DNA of 64,000 nt from Oscheius dolichura (lineage: Eukaryota; Nematoda; Chromadorea; Rhabditida; Rhabditidae). Position numbers and translations under genes: made by a program. This document shows positions 1 through 12,100 of the stretch, piece by piece (position 1 is the first letter of the stretch; each line of letters begins with the position of its first letter). Below the pieces are notes generated by a model, which worked only from the letters and a program-made list of their open reading frames with translations, did no database searches and was not told the DNA's origin. The stretch covers positions 7,502,001-7,566,000 of the forward strand of contig OW051497.1 of the NCBI GenBank assembly GCA_932521035.1. The letters are read 5' to 3'.

Positions 1-120
1 CTCTTCTTGCCGACAGTCGATGGGAATGGGAACCTCTCGCGGTGTCCAAAGGTGACTCTTCTCTGGTTCGAGACACGCACAACGGCTGCCTATGCAAATA
101 CGGTGCCACTGACGCGTTAA
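1..120 (+). CDS. Possible 3' terminal exon of a plus-strand gene entering from the left edge
   Basis: Frame 1 is open from base 1 to a TAA at 118-120, giving 39 codons that read like protein (near the end: PKVTLLWFETRTTAAYANTV). I do not recognise the family. An open stretch of this length occurs by chance roughly one time in six, so this is a weak call. The next gene (nucleobindin, minus strand) ends at 537, so a plus-strand gene ending here would be convergent with it. A transcript or homologue crossing the left edge would settle it. Confidence 0.22.
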   Translation, partial: LFLPTVDGNGNLSRCPKVTLLWFETRTTAAYANTVPLTR

Positions 121-536
121 ACGTTCATGTTTGAAGAGTTCAGCGTTAGCTTTGAAGCGTGTCTGTTAGCTTATCATTTCATATGCTTGACATCATTAGG
201 CGGAAGGATAAAGTTTAAATTTCAAACGAATGCTAAGTCCCAGACAATTTATTATCCAATGTATAGGGCACATTTACAGACACAATAGAGATGCAAAGAA
301 GAAGAAATCTAATAGGATTTGGATCACACAAATTGACTTAACTGATTCCCGGCAAATGAAAAGAATTTGTCATATGCAAAAATGACACACGTTGTTTTTT
401 TTCTAAGTCTAGTAATTTATGCTTCTTATCGAGAAATTCCGCGCAATGGGCACCAGGAATGTAGATATGTCGCGGTTAAAAGCAAGAAAAAAGTGGCAGA
501 AGAAATAAATTAAATAAATTAGAAGACTAGAGAGGA
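121..536. other. Intergenic / nucleobindin 3' UTR
   Basis: AT-rich interval with no convincing coding. It should contain the 3' UTR of the minus-strand nucleobindin gene. AATAAA on the minus strand (TTTATT near 245-250) is a plausible poly(A) signal. Confidence 0.5.
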
Positions 537-2414
537 TTAGATTCCATAGGAAGGATCCTTGGGGATATCAACAATAGGAGCGTGGTGGACAGGCTGACCC
601 TGGTTGACAACAGGCTGGGGAGGTTGTTGATGACCAGGTTGGACTTGTTGAGCCGGTTGGGCTGGTTGAATATGAACCGGGGGAGGCTGCTGGTGCTAAA
701 GATGGATAATAATTAAAACGAAATGGAGAAGACCAAACCTGTTGAACTGGAGGAGGAGGTGGCGGCTGGTTGATGGAGTTTCCTTGAACGGGCGGCTGTT
801 GTCCTGCAGGATGAGGTATAGGAGTCGTCGTTTCATAGGCATTCTTGCCCCATCCTGGATAGGACGATTTTTTACCCAGGGGCAATTTAGAAGTTAGAAA
901 AGCATTCAGATGTAAATTCTACAGCAGAAGGTATTCCAGCATTCCCAAAACTGAAGAGGGCAGGAACCTACCCATTTCTTTAGCGTATTCCTCCTCGAAC
1001 ATCTTGAGCTCCTCGTCCGTGTAGACTGGCTGATTGCCGAGGTCCTTCCATCCCTCGTCCTTGTTAGGAGTCTGGGCTTCGGTATCTTGCATGAACTCTT
1101 GAAGAGAGATCAAGCGGTCGCCGTTCTTATCGATTTGGTTGGTGACGTGCTCTCTCATACGATACATTTCCTCCATTCTAAAGAAAACATAAACTGGAAC
1201 AAATTAATGTCGTACCGTTCTCGTGGGTCGTCATCGGGATTGGTGTCGTTGTACATCTTAGCCAGTTCCAATTGGAATAGAGCCTCGAGCTCGTCTTCAT
1301 TCCAGAAACCGTCTCCATTTAAATCGTGAAGAGCAAAGAAAGTCTTGGGGTTGAATTGGTCCTTCTCCATCTAAAAAAGTAGCTAATTGAAATAAAGAAT
1401 AGAGGTACTCACATTATCACTTTCAGACCAAACTTCTTCCAACTGGTCGCGGCTTCCGGGATGCTTCAGCTTCTCGTGCTCGTTGTGCCTCTTTTGGGCT
1501 TCTTCAGCTTCATGGAGGGCTTTTCGTCTCTCCTAAACATTTCAACTCATAGTTGTCAGTTAAATAATTTGCCTCTTCGTTCATCTGGGCAAGTTTATGG
1601 TCTTCCTCAGCCTTCTTTTTCATTTCATACTCTTTGAACTCCTCTTTCCGCTCCTTGTCAATTTCATTCATGTCCGCAACAGTCTATAATTTGGAAACTT
1701 TGAAAATACAAGTCATAAATCATACCTTTTGAATAAGCTTTCTCAAATCTTCCTTGTTGAACTTCTCCCATTGGTTAACGTCCAAGTGTTCGGGCATTTT
1801 AACGTTGTGAGCTCCACCATCAGCCTACAATCCTTTTATAAGGGAATATAACAAACTAGTAAATGTTAAATAAAGGAACAGAAATTACCTCAATTTGTTT
1901 CTCAATCTGAACTCTGAGCCTTTCAATTTCAACAAGTTTGGCCTGATGAAGTTTGTCAAAAACGTGATCACCGAGATCTTCTATGTGATCAGCAATATTG
2001 CCTGCCTAAAATAGTTGTTTTCTTTTTAATAACCCCAAAATGAACCTTGATTTCATCCTCAGGCATTTGCTTCAACCTTTCCGTAAATTTAGGATCGCTT
2101 TCCAAAATTTTAACAACTTCTTCTAGATATTTCGAGTAAGCAAATTCATAGGCCTAAAGTAAATAATTTTAGCTCAAATATTAATAAGAAACTACGGGTT
2201 TTTGGCCGGGTTGTTGGGCATTTTCGTTAGGATTGGGGTTCTCTCCTCTTGTCGCGTGTGCAGCCTCAGCTTTGGCTTGGGCAGCAGCCTGATTATAGTT
2301 TTTATAAAAACTAATATTTTAAATACTTACGTGCTGTGCCTGCTGCTGCGCTCTTTGAGGCGGAGGAGCTACAACGGCTCCCAAAACGAGAAAGAACACC
2401 AAGTGAGGGCCCAT
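537..2414 (-). CDS. nucb-1: Nucleobindin (secreted/Golgi EF-hand Ca2+-binding protein)
   Basis: Orthologue of nucleobindin-1/2 (CALNUC/NEFA), a Ca2+-binding protein of the Golgi lumen and secretory pathway that also binds G-alpha subunits. About ten exons on the minus strand: roughly 2414-2331, 2288-2196, 2153-2047, 2004-1888, 1825-1727, 1682-1571, 1532-1413, 1370-1216, 1178-971, and a split C-terminal exon down to the TAA at 537-539. The start ATG opens a signal peptide (MGPHLVFFLVLGAVVAPPPQ), then a Gln/Ala-rich stretch. A long charged, coiled-coil-like middle follows (visible at 1413-2004). The EF-hand pair is DLNGDGFWNEDELE near 1320 and DKNGDRLISLQEF near 1120, both with good loop ligands. 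The C-terminus is Pro/Gln/His-rich and ends DIPKDPSYGI. An orphan TTTCAG 3 nt before the ATG suggests trans-splicing. Exon edges in the Pro-rich tail (about 690-740) are uncertain. Confidence 0.93.
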
Positions 2415-2462
2415 CCCCTGAAACAAGAGCACAATTCAACGATATGAAAATAAAATCGAGAG

Positions 2463-2480
2463 CTTGGATTATATACGCGC
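2463..2480 (-). promoter_or_regulatory. TATA-like box of the nucleobindin gene with short outron
   Basis: On the minus strand GCGTATATAATCC lies about 55 nt upstream of the nucleobindin ATG. Between it and the ATG is a pyrimidine-rich tract ending TTGTTTCAG, three bases before ATG. TATA, a short leader and a 3' splice site with no paired donor is the layout expected for a trans-spliced nematode gene. No transcript data support it here. Confidence 0.45.
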
Positions 2481-5400
2481 CTTTGTAAAACAGAGAAGTG
2501 AAAAATAACGTCTAGAAAGAGATGAATAAGCATATTGTAAAGCTTACAACACGTGTAGCAAAGGAGGCATGGGAGCGACGGAGCGCAGGCTTTCGCGGTG
2601 GGACCTGTCTCATCCGCCGAGGGGCTGAGTCTACCACCAACTGTATTTTCGAACCGCCGCAAGTTATAAGTTGCTTCCTGTGTACTTCACTTTAAAAATC
2701 CCTTATTTATTGAAGAAATCTCTTTTTCTGGCTTTCCAAATTTGTTTTATTTTATAAATCGTTGCGCTAAGAATTAAGAGCCACTGTAAATGATAAGAGT
2801 GATTAAAAGCTGAGCACAGCAATCCAATTGCTTAAAATGAAAGATTTGAAAAGTAAATAAGGTTAAAGAGTCTGTAACGGTTACGGATCCTCGATCGATC
2901 AATTGCTCAGCTGTCATATAGACCGTCAATGACCGCTTTCGCGCAATTTCGAGCCTTTATACGCTCTTTGTCTGGCCGTATATGTTTTTCATAAATAAAA
3001 ATAAAACGTCTTCGACTAAATCTATAAATCTTTAAATTTAGTCGGAAAGTAAGCATTCGCGCTCAGTACAATTTTAATCCTTTTTACCGGAGAAAATTAG
3101 GATGAAAAGCTATTTATTACAATTGCCGAGTTTGAACATATCTGGAAAGGCAGCGTCAGCAATAGAGACAAGAATACAATGAAATCATCATTTTCAGTTG
3201 GGCAACTGCCCTATTTTGTTCGCCACAAAGACAAACACGCGAGAAATCTAGATAACGTCACAAAACATGTAAGGCATTATGGATGAACGGCATGCCAAAA
3301 ACGATTAAAGTAGGGTACATGGTTCACTTAAATGCTTCTCAAGAATGTTCTCCAAGGCTCTGTTCACATTTTTCAATATCCAAAGCTGCACTTGAACTGA
3401 TTGTATGTCTTTTTTCTTGATTTATGTGGCTACTTTTGGACGGCAATATCTTGATTTGCCTAAAAGTGACCGGATTAGAGCCAGCTGTGCCGTTCACAAG
3501 CGCCTCTCCGTTCTTTCCATGAAACCGAACACTTCCCGATCCTCTTTCCGAGATCAAAGGCTGGTCAAATGTTGCGATAGAGTTCTCCCTTCTCTCTCTT
3601 CCATCATCGATTTCCCCTTATGTGCATATTTACACAATTTGAGCACTATCATTTCCTTGAAACTTCGAGTCCCCGCGCGAAGCCCGCCAAATTAGCGTAT
3701 TGTTGGTCAAAATTGCGTATTTCTTACGAAAGAGCATGTGATGTCCGTTCGGGCGGTCTGAGTAACCGTTCGCTCCTCGCGCGCGGCCCGACCTCGCATC
3801 CAGTTTTTTACCGGCCCAATGTCCTTTCGTTCTCTCCCTCCCACGGCGTTTTCTCCTTCCAACGCTTGCTCAAAATGCTAAGATTGCCGTATTTCCCTTT
3901 TCTTCTATTTCCCCTTTCTCTTTAAATATTTGTTCAACCAATTTACTCGATATTGAATGGCCAAGTTCGCTTATACAAAAGAGCATCAGCAAATAAAAAC
4001 AGAGTTGCGAACTTGCTCTCTCTCTCCAAAATCACCCTCGTCATCTCTAATGCTTATGTGCCATTTTCTATCTTTCAATCTCTTTGAAACCTTAATCCGA
4101 AGATTTTCTGCACAGCTGACAAACAGCGTGAATGCGTGTACATTATCATTATGCTTTATTCACATCTCCGCGCCTGTCGCCCTCTTCTTCTTGGCAGGGG
4201 GTAGACCGCCCTCCTTGCTGACTCTGCTTCCACCACTTATTGTATCATCTAATCAGTAAGGTGACACCTTCCGCGGCAGGGCTTTGTGATTGTTTCACCC
4301 GCGCGCCATTTTGAATAGGCTGTCGACAGCTCATAGTTAACGAAGCTGACTGCCAATCGAGGGTCAATCAATAACCGTCCTCCTTTTTTTCTTCTCAACA
4401 GTGGACAGCATAAAAAATCGGCAAGAATTCGCGCACATTGCTGTTCAGAAACTAGTTGCGCCAGTGAGAGAGTGAGAGAAATACAGCATGCAATGAAGAG
4501 GGTTGGGGAGAGTTGAGATTGTAAGCGCGAGCGGGAGGGAGGTGGCCGGGCCTCTTATAACCTGAAGAAGCAACTATGACCTCCAGAAAAAAATTTCAAC
4601 ACATAGCTAAGGGTCGGTTCGGTCGGCCCAACCAGCTGTAAATAATTCACCGTCTTTGTATGTCCGAGTGTTTGTTTGCGGGCGCACGCAACCTGGGTTT
4701 CAGGCTTTCAAACTTTCCCTTCCAAACAGTTGGCACCGATTGTCTCCTCCAATTGGGCCTGTCCAGTCTCTGAAAAAAGGTGTCCTTTTCGCCAAATTAC
4801 TGCTAATTTGACAGTTATTTTCCGCCCGCAAAACAAGCCGTTCCCTTTCGAGAAGTCTGCGATTACACTTTCGTAATCTATTTTCTCCATTCCGCTCTGT
4901 TGAAAGTTCTATCAACTTCCTTAATTCACTTGACATCTGGCTTTAAAAACGTTCCTGCAAACGCTCAGGTGTTTCTATTTGTACAGGCCTCGTGACCGTG
5001 ACGGCTCTCTGGTTGCCACCAGTGAACCCCTGGAGCGTACTGATTAGAGCTGATGATCTCAGTTCCCCTGTATATTTTACATTCTCCCGGTGCCATCGGT
5101 GTTCGCCACAAAAGAACGAGGCCCTGCCTCTGGCCAACTGGGCAATTTCCATTGTTGCATATTTGTGTGTGAGGGTGTGTGACTGACCACTATCCCAAAT
5201 AACAAACGGCTAGATTCCTCTTCCAGCTGTGGACATTCGATTTTTTTCATCTACGCTACGCCCAAAACACCTCGTGGTCAAATGTGGCTCTGCCCACAAT
5301 TAGCTTCTCTCTCTCTCTTTCTCCCATTTTGTTTTCTGTTAAGGAAGTTCTCCTGTGGTCAGCAGTTTTCGAACAGTTATCATTATCTCTTGTTCCGAGC

Positions 5401-6125
5401 CGGTCAGAAACCGCTGATAACTTAACCATCCCTTTCTGTTGAAAACAGAAGAGCAGAGATGAAATCGCCCTCCCACATATCCAAATATAGCTGATAATAC
5501 GAATTTGAACGCGTTCGGCCTTCCCGCGCTATTTCGTCCTGCACCTGACCACACTGTTTACTTCGGCGACCTTCTCCTCCGAATTAGACGTCGTCCTGTT
5601 ATTCCCCTTCTGTTAAAATTTCCTGCCTTCGGTAAAGATATGCATCTACCGGGGCTGCCTTGGTCACTCAATAGCAGTGCATAACAATGCCCGGCTGAGT
5701 ACCAGAACGTTCTCACAGACCTACGCCTGAACATTGCCGCTTTGCAAATTCCTTACGCTCTGCTAGAACATTAATTGAAAAGGGGATGCGTTCGGGAGTA
5801 ACATTAATCGGCCAAAGAACACAAACAATATCCGTTTGGGTGGCTCTTCCGGAAGAGCTTTTCAATTATGCTTCAATGTTCAGAAAAGTGACCGCTCCTC
5901 TACAAAACAATGCCGACGCTTCCGCCAGGAACATCTGTTCTGCGCACTTTTTTGAACATTTATCTCCTTCTGTTTTTTCCGTCACTTTCCCCTAAGCCGT
6001 TGTTAGTAGGTCTTCATTATTACTCTCCATGTTCTCCATTTTCTTCTCTTTCTCGTATGTCTTATTAAACGTTTCAGATAAAGAATCCCCTGATCTCGCA
6101 TGACATAGGAATCGAGCAACCCAAA
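2481..6125. other. Long non-coding interval between divergent nucleobindin and MYRF genes
   Basis: About 3.6 kb with no exon I can support. The open frames here (for example 3405-3695 and 4943-5152) show no family motif, no credible splice pairing and no codon character. It holds a 9-bp inverted repeat at 3013-3044, GA-repeat tracts around 4465-4540 and a CT tract near 5308-5330. A 3' splice site, GTTTCAG, at about 6071-6077 precedes the MYRF start region. The interval probably carries the upstream control region and perhaps a 5' UTR intron of MYRF. Confidence 0.5.
3013..3044. repeat. Short inverted repeat (9-bp stem)
   Basis: CGACTAAAT at 3013-3021 is exactly inverted as ATTTAGTCG at 3036-3044, with a 14-nt A/T loop. 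It lies in the non-coding interval between nucleobindin and MYRF; no function is evident. Confidence 0.5.
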
Positions 6126-9100
6126 ATGCTACCTCACAACCCGTATCCTCCAGGATACGAGGACTTCATGGGTGAGTTGCTTCACTTAATTTTGGGGAGG
6201 GGTCTCTCCTTAAGAAGTCGCTTTATTTTTCGGACAAGGAAAATAGTCCCGATCCGCCCACTCATCGACCGCTTTTTCCGTGCAGTAAATAACAACAACC
6301 ATCAGTATCTGTTCCGAAATTTACCCTTGTTCGGATTGCTGTTTACACACGCAATCCCTCCTCCAAGTCTTCTCCTACAAATGTGGCATTTTTACGATCT
6401 TCCACACTGTCCATGGTCTGCCCTCTTTGAAATGTGGTAATCCAAGAGAGCGACGCCTGGCTGACCAGCTGTATTTAAATGGCGACTGCTCTGAACATTG
6501 CGTTGTTTCACAGTTGCATCGATAAGAGGGCGTCGCGAGTGCATTTGCCCTTTGCCTGCCCCTAGGCGGCTCTCGGCAAAAAACGCAGCGCCAACTCGGC
6601 CGACATCCTCTCAGCAGACATGCAGTCTGTCTGATGCCTTTTGAGACATCGCTTCACAGTTCCTGAAAGCCATGTAAAAAATTACAAAAGACGAAAGAAG
6701 ATACGGTTGCTCAAAGCTGCCGTTTTCTGCTCCTGTTTATTTTTTTAACTCTTTTTCTAAGTCTGAATTCCATTAATCGTATGATTTCTTAACAATTTCC
6801 TTTCCTTTTATCAATTTCTTTTAAAATCCGCCCAAGATTTTTCAAATTTCGAAAGATAAAGCAGTGGTCACTCTAGCGGTAATCGGAGCAGGCGCCGCTT
6901 ATCTTCGCTTTTCCAGACCTTTCTTGTTTCCTGTAATACTTTTAACAGGTCTGCCGAATATAGCTCTCGAAAAATGTACCTTCCTGCACCTTTTCGAGCC
7001 TCCTGTTATTGTTATGGAGCTACTGTAGTATGACTGTGTTTTTCCTTTGTTTTATACCCTGTCATCGTTTTCATATCCGTGTGGTTAGGCACCATCCAGC
7101 ACCGGCTGGCGCAAATCTGCCACGTATAGCTTTTTTTCTCACAATGAGTTTCAGTCATGCTCTCGGGGCCAGTCCAGGGCCCGTGCCATGCCGCGACGAG
7201 CGCCGACATTGTGGGCGAGAGAGCCCGTCGCGTGCCATGCGGTACCGGGGGAGGTGGACCGCGGCGCCGTTTGGGATGTTTACGGAGCACATTCAACGCC
7301 ACAAATATTATCCAGTAGAAAACGGTCCTACCTGCGTCATAGGTGTCCAGGAACGGAAATAGCCCCAAAAAAACAATAGACAATGGGATGTGTGGGCTTC
7401 CGGCGTTCGGGGAGAGGGAACGGCAGTTACGTTCCAGGATGGCATGCCATGGGGGAACGGGATTTCTTGTGATATGAGAATACTGCAAAGGATTCTAGCA
7501 GCGTTACAGTTCGCAATGTAGAATGCACGCCTTCCCAGATACAAAAGAAGCCCGTAAGCTTACACGTAGCCCGTCTGCCTATCGCTTACCGCTGTCTCGC
7601 AAAGTGCGTCTAGGCTTCTGAGACGGACTGGTTTGGCCGAGAAAGCTTCGGTTTGCACTTCCCGATTTCCTTTCAAGCCGAGACAAACGCGAGCTGTTTC
7701 AATTGACGTTCTCTTTTGAGACTGGAAGGTAGACGTGTATAAAAAACCACTGTGCCCCTATCTGTTCTCCCGTTACTAGTTGACCACCTACTGGCCACTT
7801 TTTTTTCAAACGCCAACGTTTCCCGTCTACTTTTTTCGAAGACACTGGGCAAGGTCAGGGTCAACCGCAGCAAATCGATGCGCCGTAAAACTGTATTCTT
7901 TGGGTAATCCAAAATCCAAAATTGTGAAGGTCAGCCAAGGAAAACGTCAGCGCTATTGTGCTGAAAAGCCCTAGCAGAGATAAGCTTAGGCTAAGTTCGA
8001 GCCTTTCTAATCTTCTCCCCTGGTAGCCACCTCTTTCAATTTCCTGCCCTTGACCCTGAAAACGATCCTTTCTGTTCTCCAGCAAAGTGCCCTTCTTTAA
8101 AAGATTAATTTCTCTAGTCGGTAGCCGGCCGCGATTGCATCTGTCCTGTTTAGCTGGTATTGTCTGCCCCTTCCTCTGTTCTCCCTTAGGAAATGCCATA
8201 CTGTGTCTTGTGTATATTGAGGGCGCCGGTCATCGCTGCGTTCTTTTCTGCCGAATAGGCTGGGGCCGGCCATTGTAAGGGTCAGAAAGAGGGGCGAGAG
8301 TCAGAGAGGCGAGAGTACGCGATAGAGCACGGCGGATACTGCCTGGCACGGCGGGCTAGCGCAAACGCGTAGCTGGCTCGCGCTATTTTGCTAACAAATC
8401 GCTACTACTCCATGATTCTTTATGGATAAGAGACGAATCTATCGAGGTATGTTCATCATCTGCTTGTCATCAGTTCCTCTTGCGTTAATCATTTCCTCAG
8501 CCGGCAGCTGACCACTGCCCACGTCAGCCTTTTGTCATTTTTGTTCTAAATGTCGCTTCTCCGACTCGTAACTGCACATCGGGGGAGCTTTCTTTGCTAT
8601 ATTTAATAGAAATTTTAATTATAAATAATTTCCAGACGACGGCAATTTGGGAGATCCGTTGGGTGACATCAGCGACGTTTCGTCTTTCAATATCTTCCAG
8701 TTCCTTCAAGCCGATAACGAGTAAGTCGAATACTATTCCACCTGTCCCTTATCTGTTAAAATTTCTGCTAGCTCTTCAAAAAAATATTGCTGGCGAACAC
8801 TACAGACAAGTGACATTATTGTTCATTGTCTGCTCTACCTCCCCCTGTACTTTTATGGCTGACCTCCAAAATGAATGACAGGCTAATTCGGGCAGCTGCG
8901 TTCACGAATCCATACAGTTCATCTTATCCAGCTGCCCTCCTTTTCCTTATTTTTTCTTGAGTTATAAATCCAGCCCGGTTGCCGTCCTCCTAATGCCCCT
9001 TTTGGTCTCCGAGCGAATAAAAACCATTTTTAACCTTGACCGTATTTTTCCTATTTTCCGCCGCGCAATCTTGTAATCTGAAAGAATGAATTTGCCTATT

Positions 9101-12100
9101 CTGGAAAATTCATCCAGAGAGAGTGATTTGCATTTGTTGGTCACTCTATTTTTCCTTTATCAGTTCACCCTGTTTGTCTTTCTTTTTCTTGTTTACCAGT
9201 GACAAAATTGCCTCGTGAGAGAATGACCAGCATTGGCCAAAACCTACCCTACTGCCTACAATATATTCATTTTATTTGTTCAAAGAGTTTGTTCACTCGT
9301 CGGAGAAGAGTGCACTAGTTCATTTAACCAGATATTGGCCCGTGCCAGCTTTCCCTGCCCTCACCTCGTACAATTATCCCGTTCAATGCCGCGCGACCCA
9401 CAAAAACCCTACCGGTCACAGGCTCATACATCTGTCTCTCACCTCTCTTTCTCTGCCACTTTTTACGCGGGTTCCTCTATTACTCATTGCACAAAGAAAG
9501 CGGCCAAAAGGAACGGCCATTCGAAGGGAGAGGCGCGAAATTTTAGCGCGCCTAAAATTACCCACCGTTCATGTTCAAAACGGCCAGATGGCTCAATTGT
9601 GGACATTTCCCACACATACGCCATCAGCTTTTTTCAACCGGGTCGGCGCCAAGGTTTTTCTGATGTCCAGATTACACTCCGAATGCTTTTTCTCTTGTGT
9701 GCCCAGCGATCACATTCTCATCCATTTCAATAGGCGATAAGCTAACAATTAAAGAATACAGTAGCCATTTTTATCAGCCGGTTTTCAGAACTCCAACAGA
9801 TAGTCCAGCTGCTCCGATTGCTGGTCCCCTCCAACAGCCAGCAATGCATGCAGCAGCTCGTCACCCTCAACAGCAGCAGCACATAGCGGACCCTCACCAC
9901 AATGTTGTCTACCAGGTAAGACGGAGAACGGCTGTCTCGTCTGTGTGTGCATAGAATGTCTATCGACCAGGCGAGAAGAGGTCGCGTTTGCCTATCGAAA
10001 ACCACTGTGACACAGGGGTTGTGGGGGTGCCCGGCGATCAGTTCGGAAGTACCTTGCCGTGCCAGTTGCGCCACACAAATGCACTTTGCCTACGGGGGCC
10101 TGGCACCGAAATTTCTGTCTCAGCTGTTTCTTCAAAACATTCAAAACGTGAACAAGGGGGCCGAAGAAGTGATGTCACTTTGTCTAGCTGGGCCAAAAAA
10201 ACTATACATGGTACGGTACCATTCAATTGTCTTCCTTCCAGAACTCCGCTCGTTTGCCGGACTCTCCTCCTATTACGGATATCTCCGGCGCTGCTTCCTC
10301 CGGTTCCCCTTCGAGTAATTCCGATACCCCCTACTCCCCGGACAACTACGGTAATTTCGGAGGTGTGTTGTGATTGTCATACATTGTTGCTGCTTGTTGG
10401 TACGCTGGTCGGCACTTTTCGTAACGGCCTTGAGTTGTTGTCTAGACACGACTTGGCTTTCATTTTACCCCCGTGCACTTTCGAGGTCTAATCCTACCGT
10501 TTTCAGTCCATGGACTCAACAACCAAGGGCTTATCTTGGGAGTACACGACTTAAACAATCAGATGATGCTTCATCCGGACCATATGCAGGGCCACCCTCA
10601 GAGGTATGCCCCGCTCCTTCAAATAACCCTAATACACAGAACTTACAGGCAACTCTCGACCCACATCATGTCGCCGTCGCCTAATACCCCCATGGGCAAC
10701 TGTTTCATGAGTCCCTACAATTCTGCTCCAACGCCAGCTCAGGTTAGTCATCGTCCACACTGCATTAGTAGTCCTCCCCGTAGCACCAGTTCGTACCATT
10801 CGAATAGTTTAATGCTATGTGAGAATATTATCGGCGAGTGAGAATTTGTATTCTCCAGTCCGGAGAGAAAAAAAATCGTATCGTAGCCCCTCCTACCTTT
10901 TCGGAAATAAACAAATTCTTTTGTTTTAGGTCTCGCCTCCATCAAATCGCGGATCTGATTCCTTTTTGATGGGACCAGGCTTCGGGGGAGTTGATCTGTT
11001 CAATATTATGGGATCGAGTGAAGGAAGCCTTAACAGCTGTGGCAGTGAGAACGCTAATTCTAGGTAATACTTTTTTAAAATTTCCTTCAATAAGGATATT
11101 CTGTAGGAAGCGTCCTCGCCTTGACCCAGGAGTTGAGCAGAAGCTCTTCGCCCAAGGACTACCAGACATGTCCAGTGGTCACAGCACGATTGGCTACGAT
11201 GAGAACTTCTCGTCACATCAGCCATCCATCAAGTTCTCCAAGTTTGAAGAAGAGAAGTGGCTTCCCCTCTACGATGAGCAGCACAATCCCCTCCAGCAGC
11301 TCCAAGTCTGCGTTGTGGCCGATAAAGGATTCAACTACTTCGCTCCTGATGGATGTTTTGTCAACCAGAAGAAGAATCACTTTCAGGCACTGCATAATTC
11401 CACCAATTAAACGAATATTCAAATTCAGATCTCAGTCCACATTGAGGCGATTGATGCGCTTGCTCCTCGTTTTGTGAAGAGGAACAATATCCTTCATCCT
11501 ATCGAAGAATTCAAGCTTGCCTTCTGCGGAGTCAAGCATGAGCTGACCACTTCTGAGATCCAAATCAAGCAATCCCAGACTGACAGAAAGCCGGGACCCC
11601 ATTCCCCTGTCACGTATGTTTCTGCTCTCTGCTAAAAGCAAAACTTACAGTTTCAGACTGAAGATTGAAGCCCGCAAGATGACGAAGGTTACTGTACCTC
11701 GTTTGCACTTCCAGGAGACCACCATGAACAACCAGCGCAAGAATGGTCGTGCTAATCCCGATCAGAAGTTCTTCCTCCTGGTTGTTCGTCTCATCGCCAC
11801 CAGTGAAGATGGACAGGAGCATTTGGTTCAGGCCTACCACTCTGAGCGAGTCATCGTCAGGGTACGTTCAATATTTATTTCGCAAAGTTCACTCAATATC
11901 GTAACCATACGTATGGCTGTTGTATCGCTCCACCCAGTAGGGCTGGATGTGAGTCTCCTCCGGATGAATAACCTCGAATTCTGGTAGCTCATCAATCGGT
12001 TCGACCATTTCCATTGTCTCCTTCTTTGGCCTCTCCGGAGGCCCTAATTTATCATCGGTGCAACCAATCCATATTGGGACACTGTGGCGGTGTTCGTGGC

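Noticed and set aside
7012..7488. 158-codon open frame on the minus strand in MYRF intron 1
   Set aside because: Overlaps an open frame on the other strand, lies in a GC-rich patch with few stop codons, and has no domain, start context or splice partner.
9233..9740. Two overlapping long frames (166 and 154 codons) in a MYRF intron
   Set aside because: They overlap out of phase, cross the true intron before exon 3, and show no protein family character.
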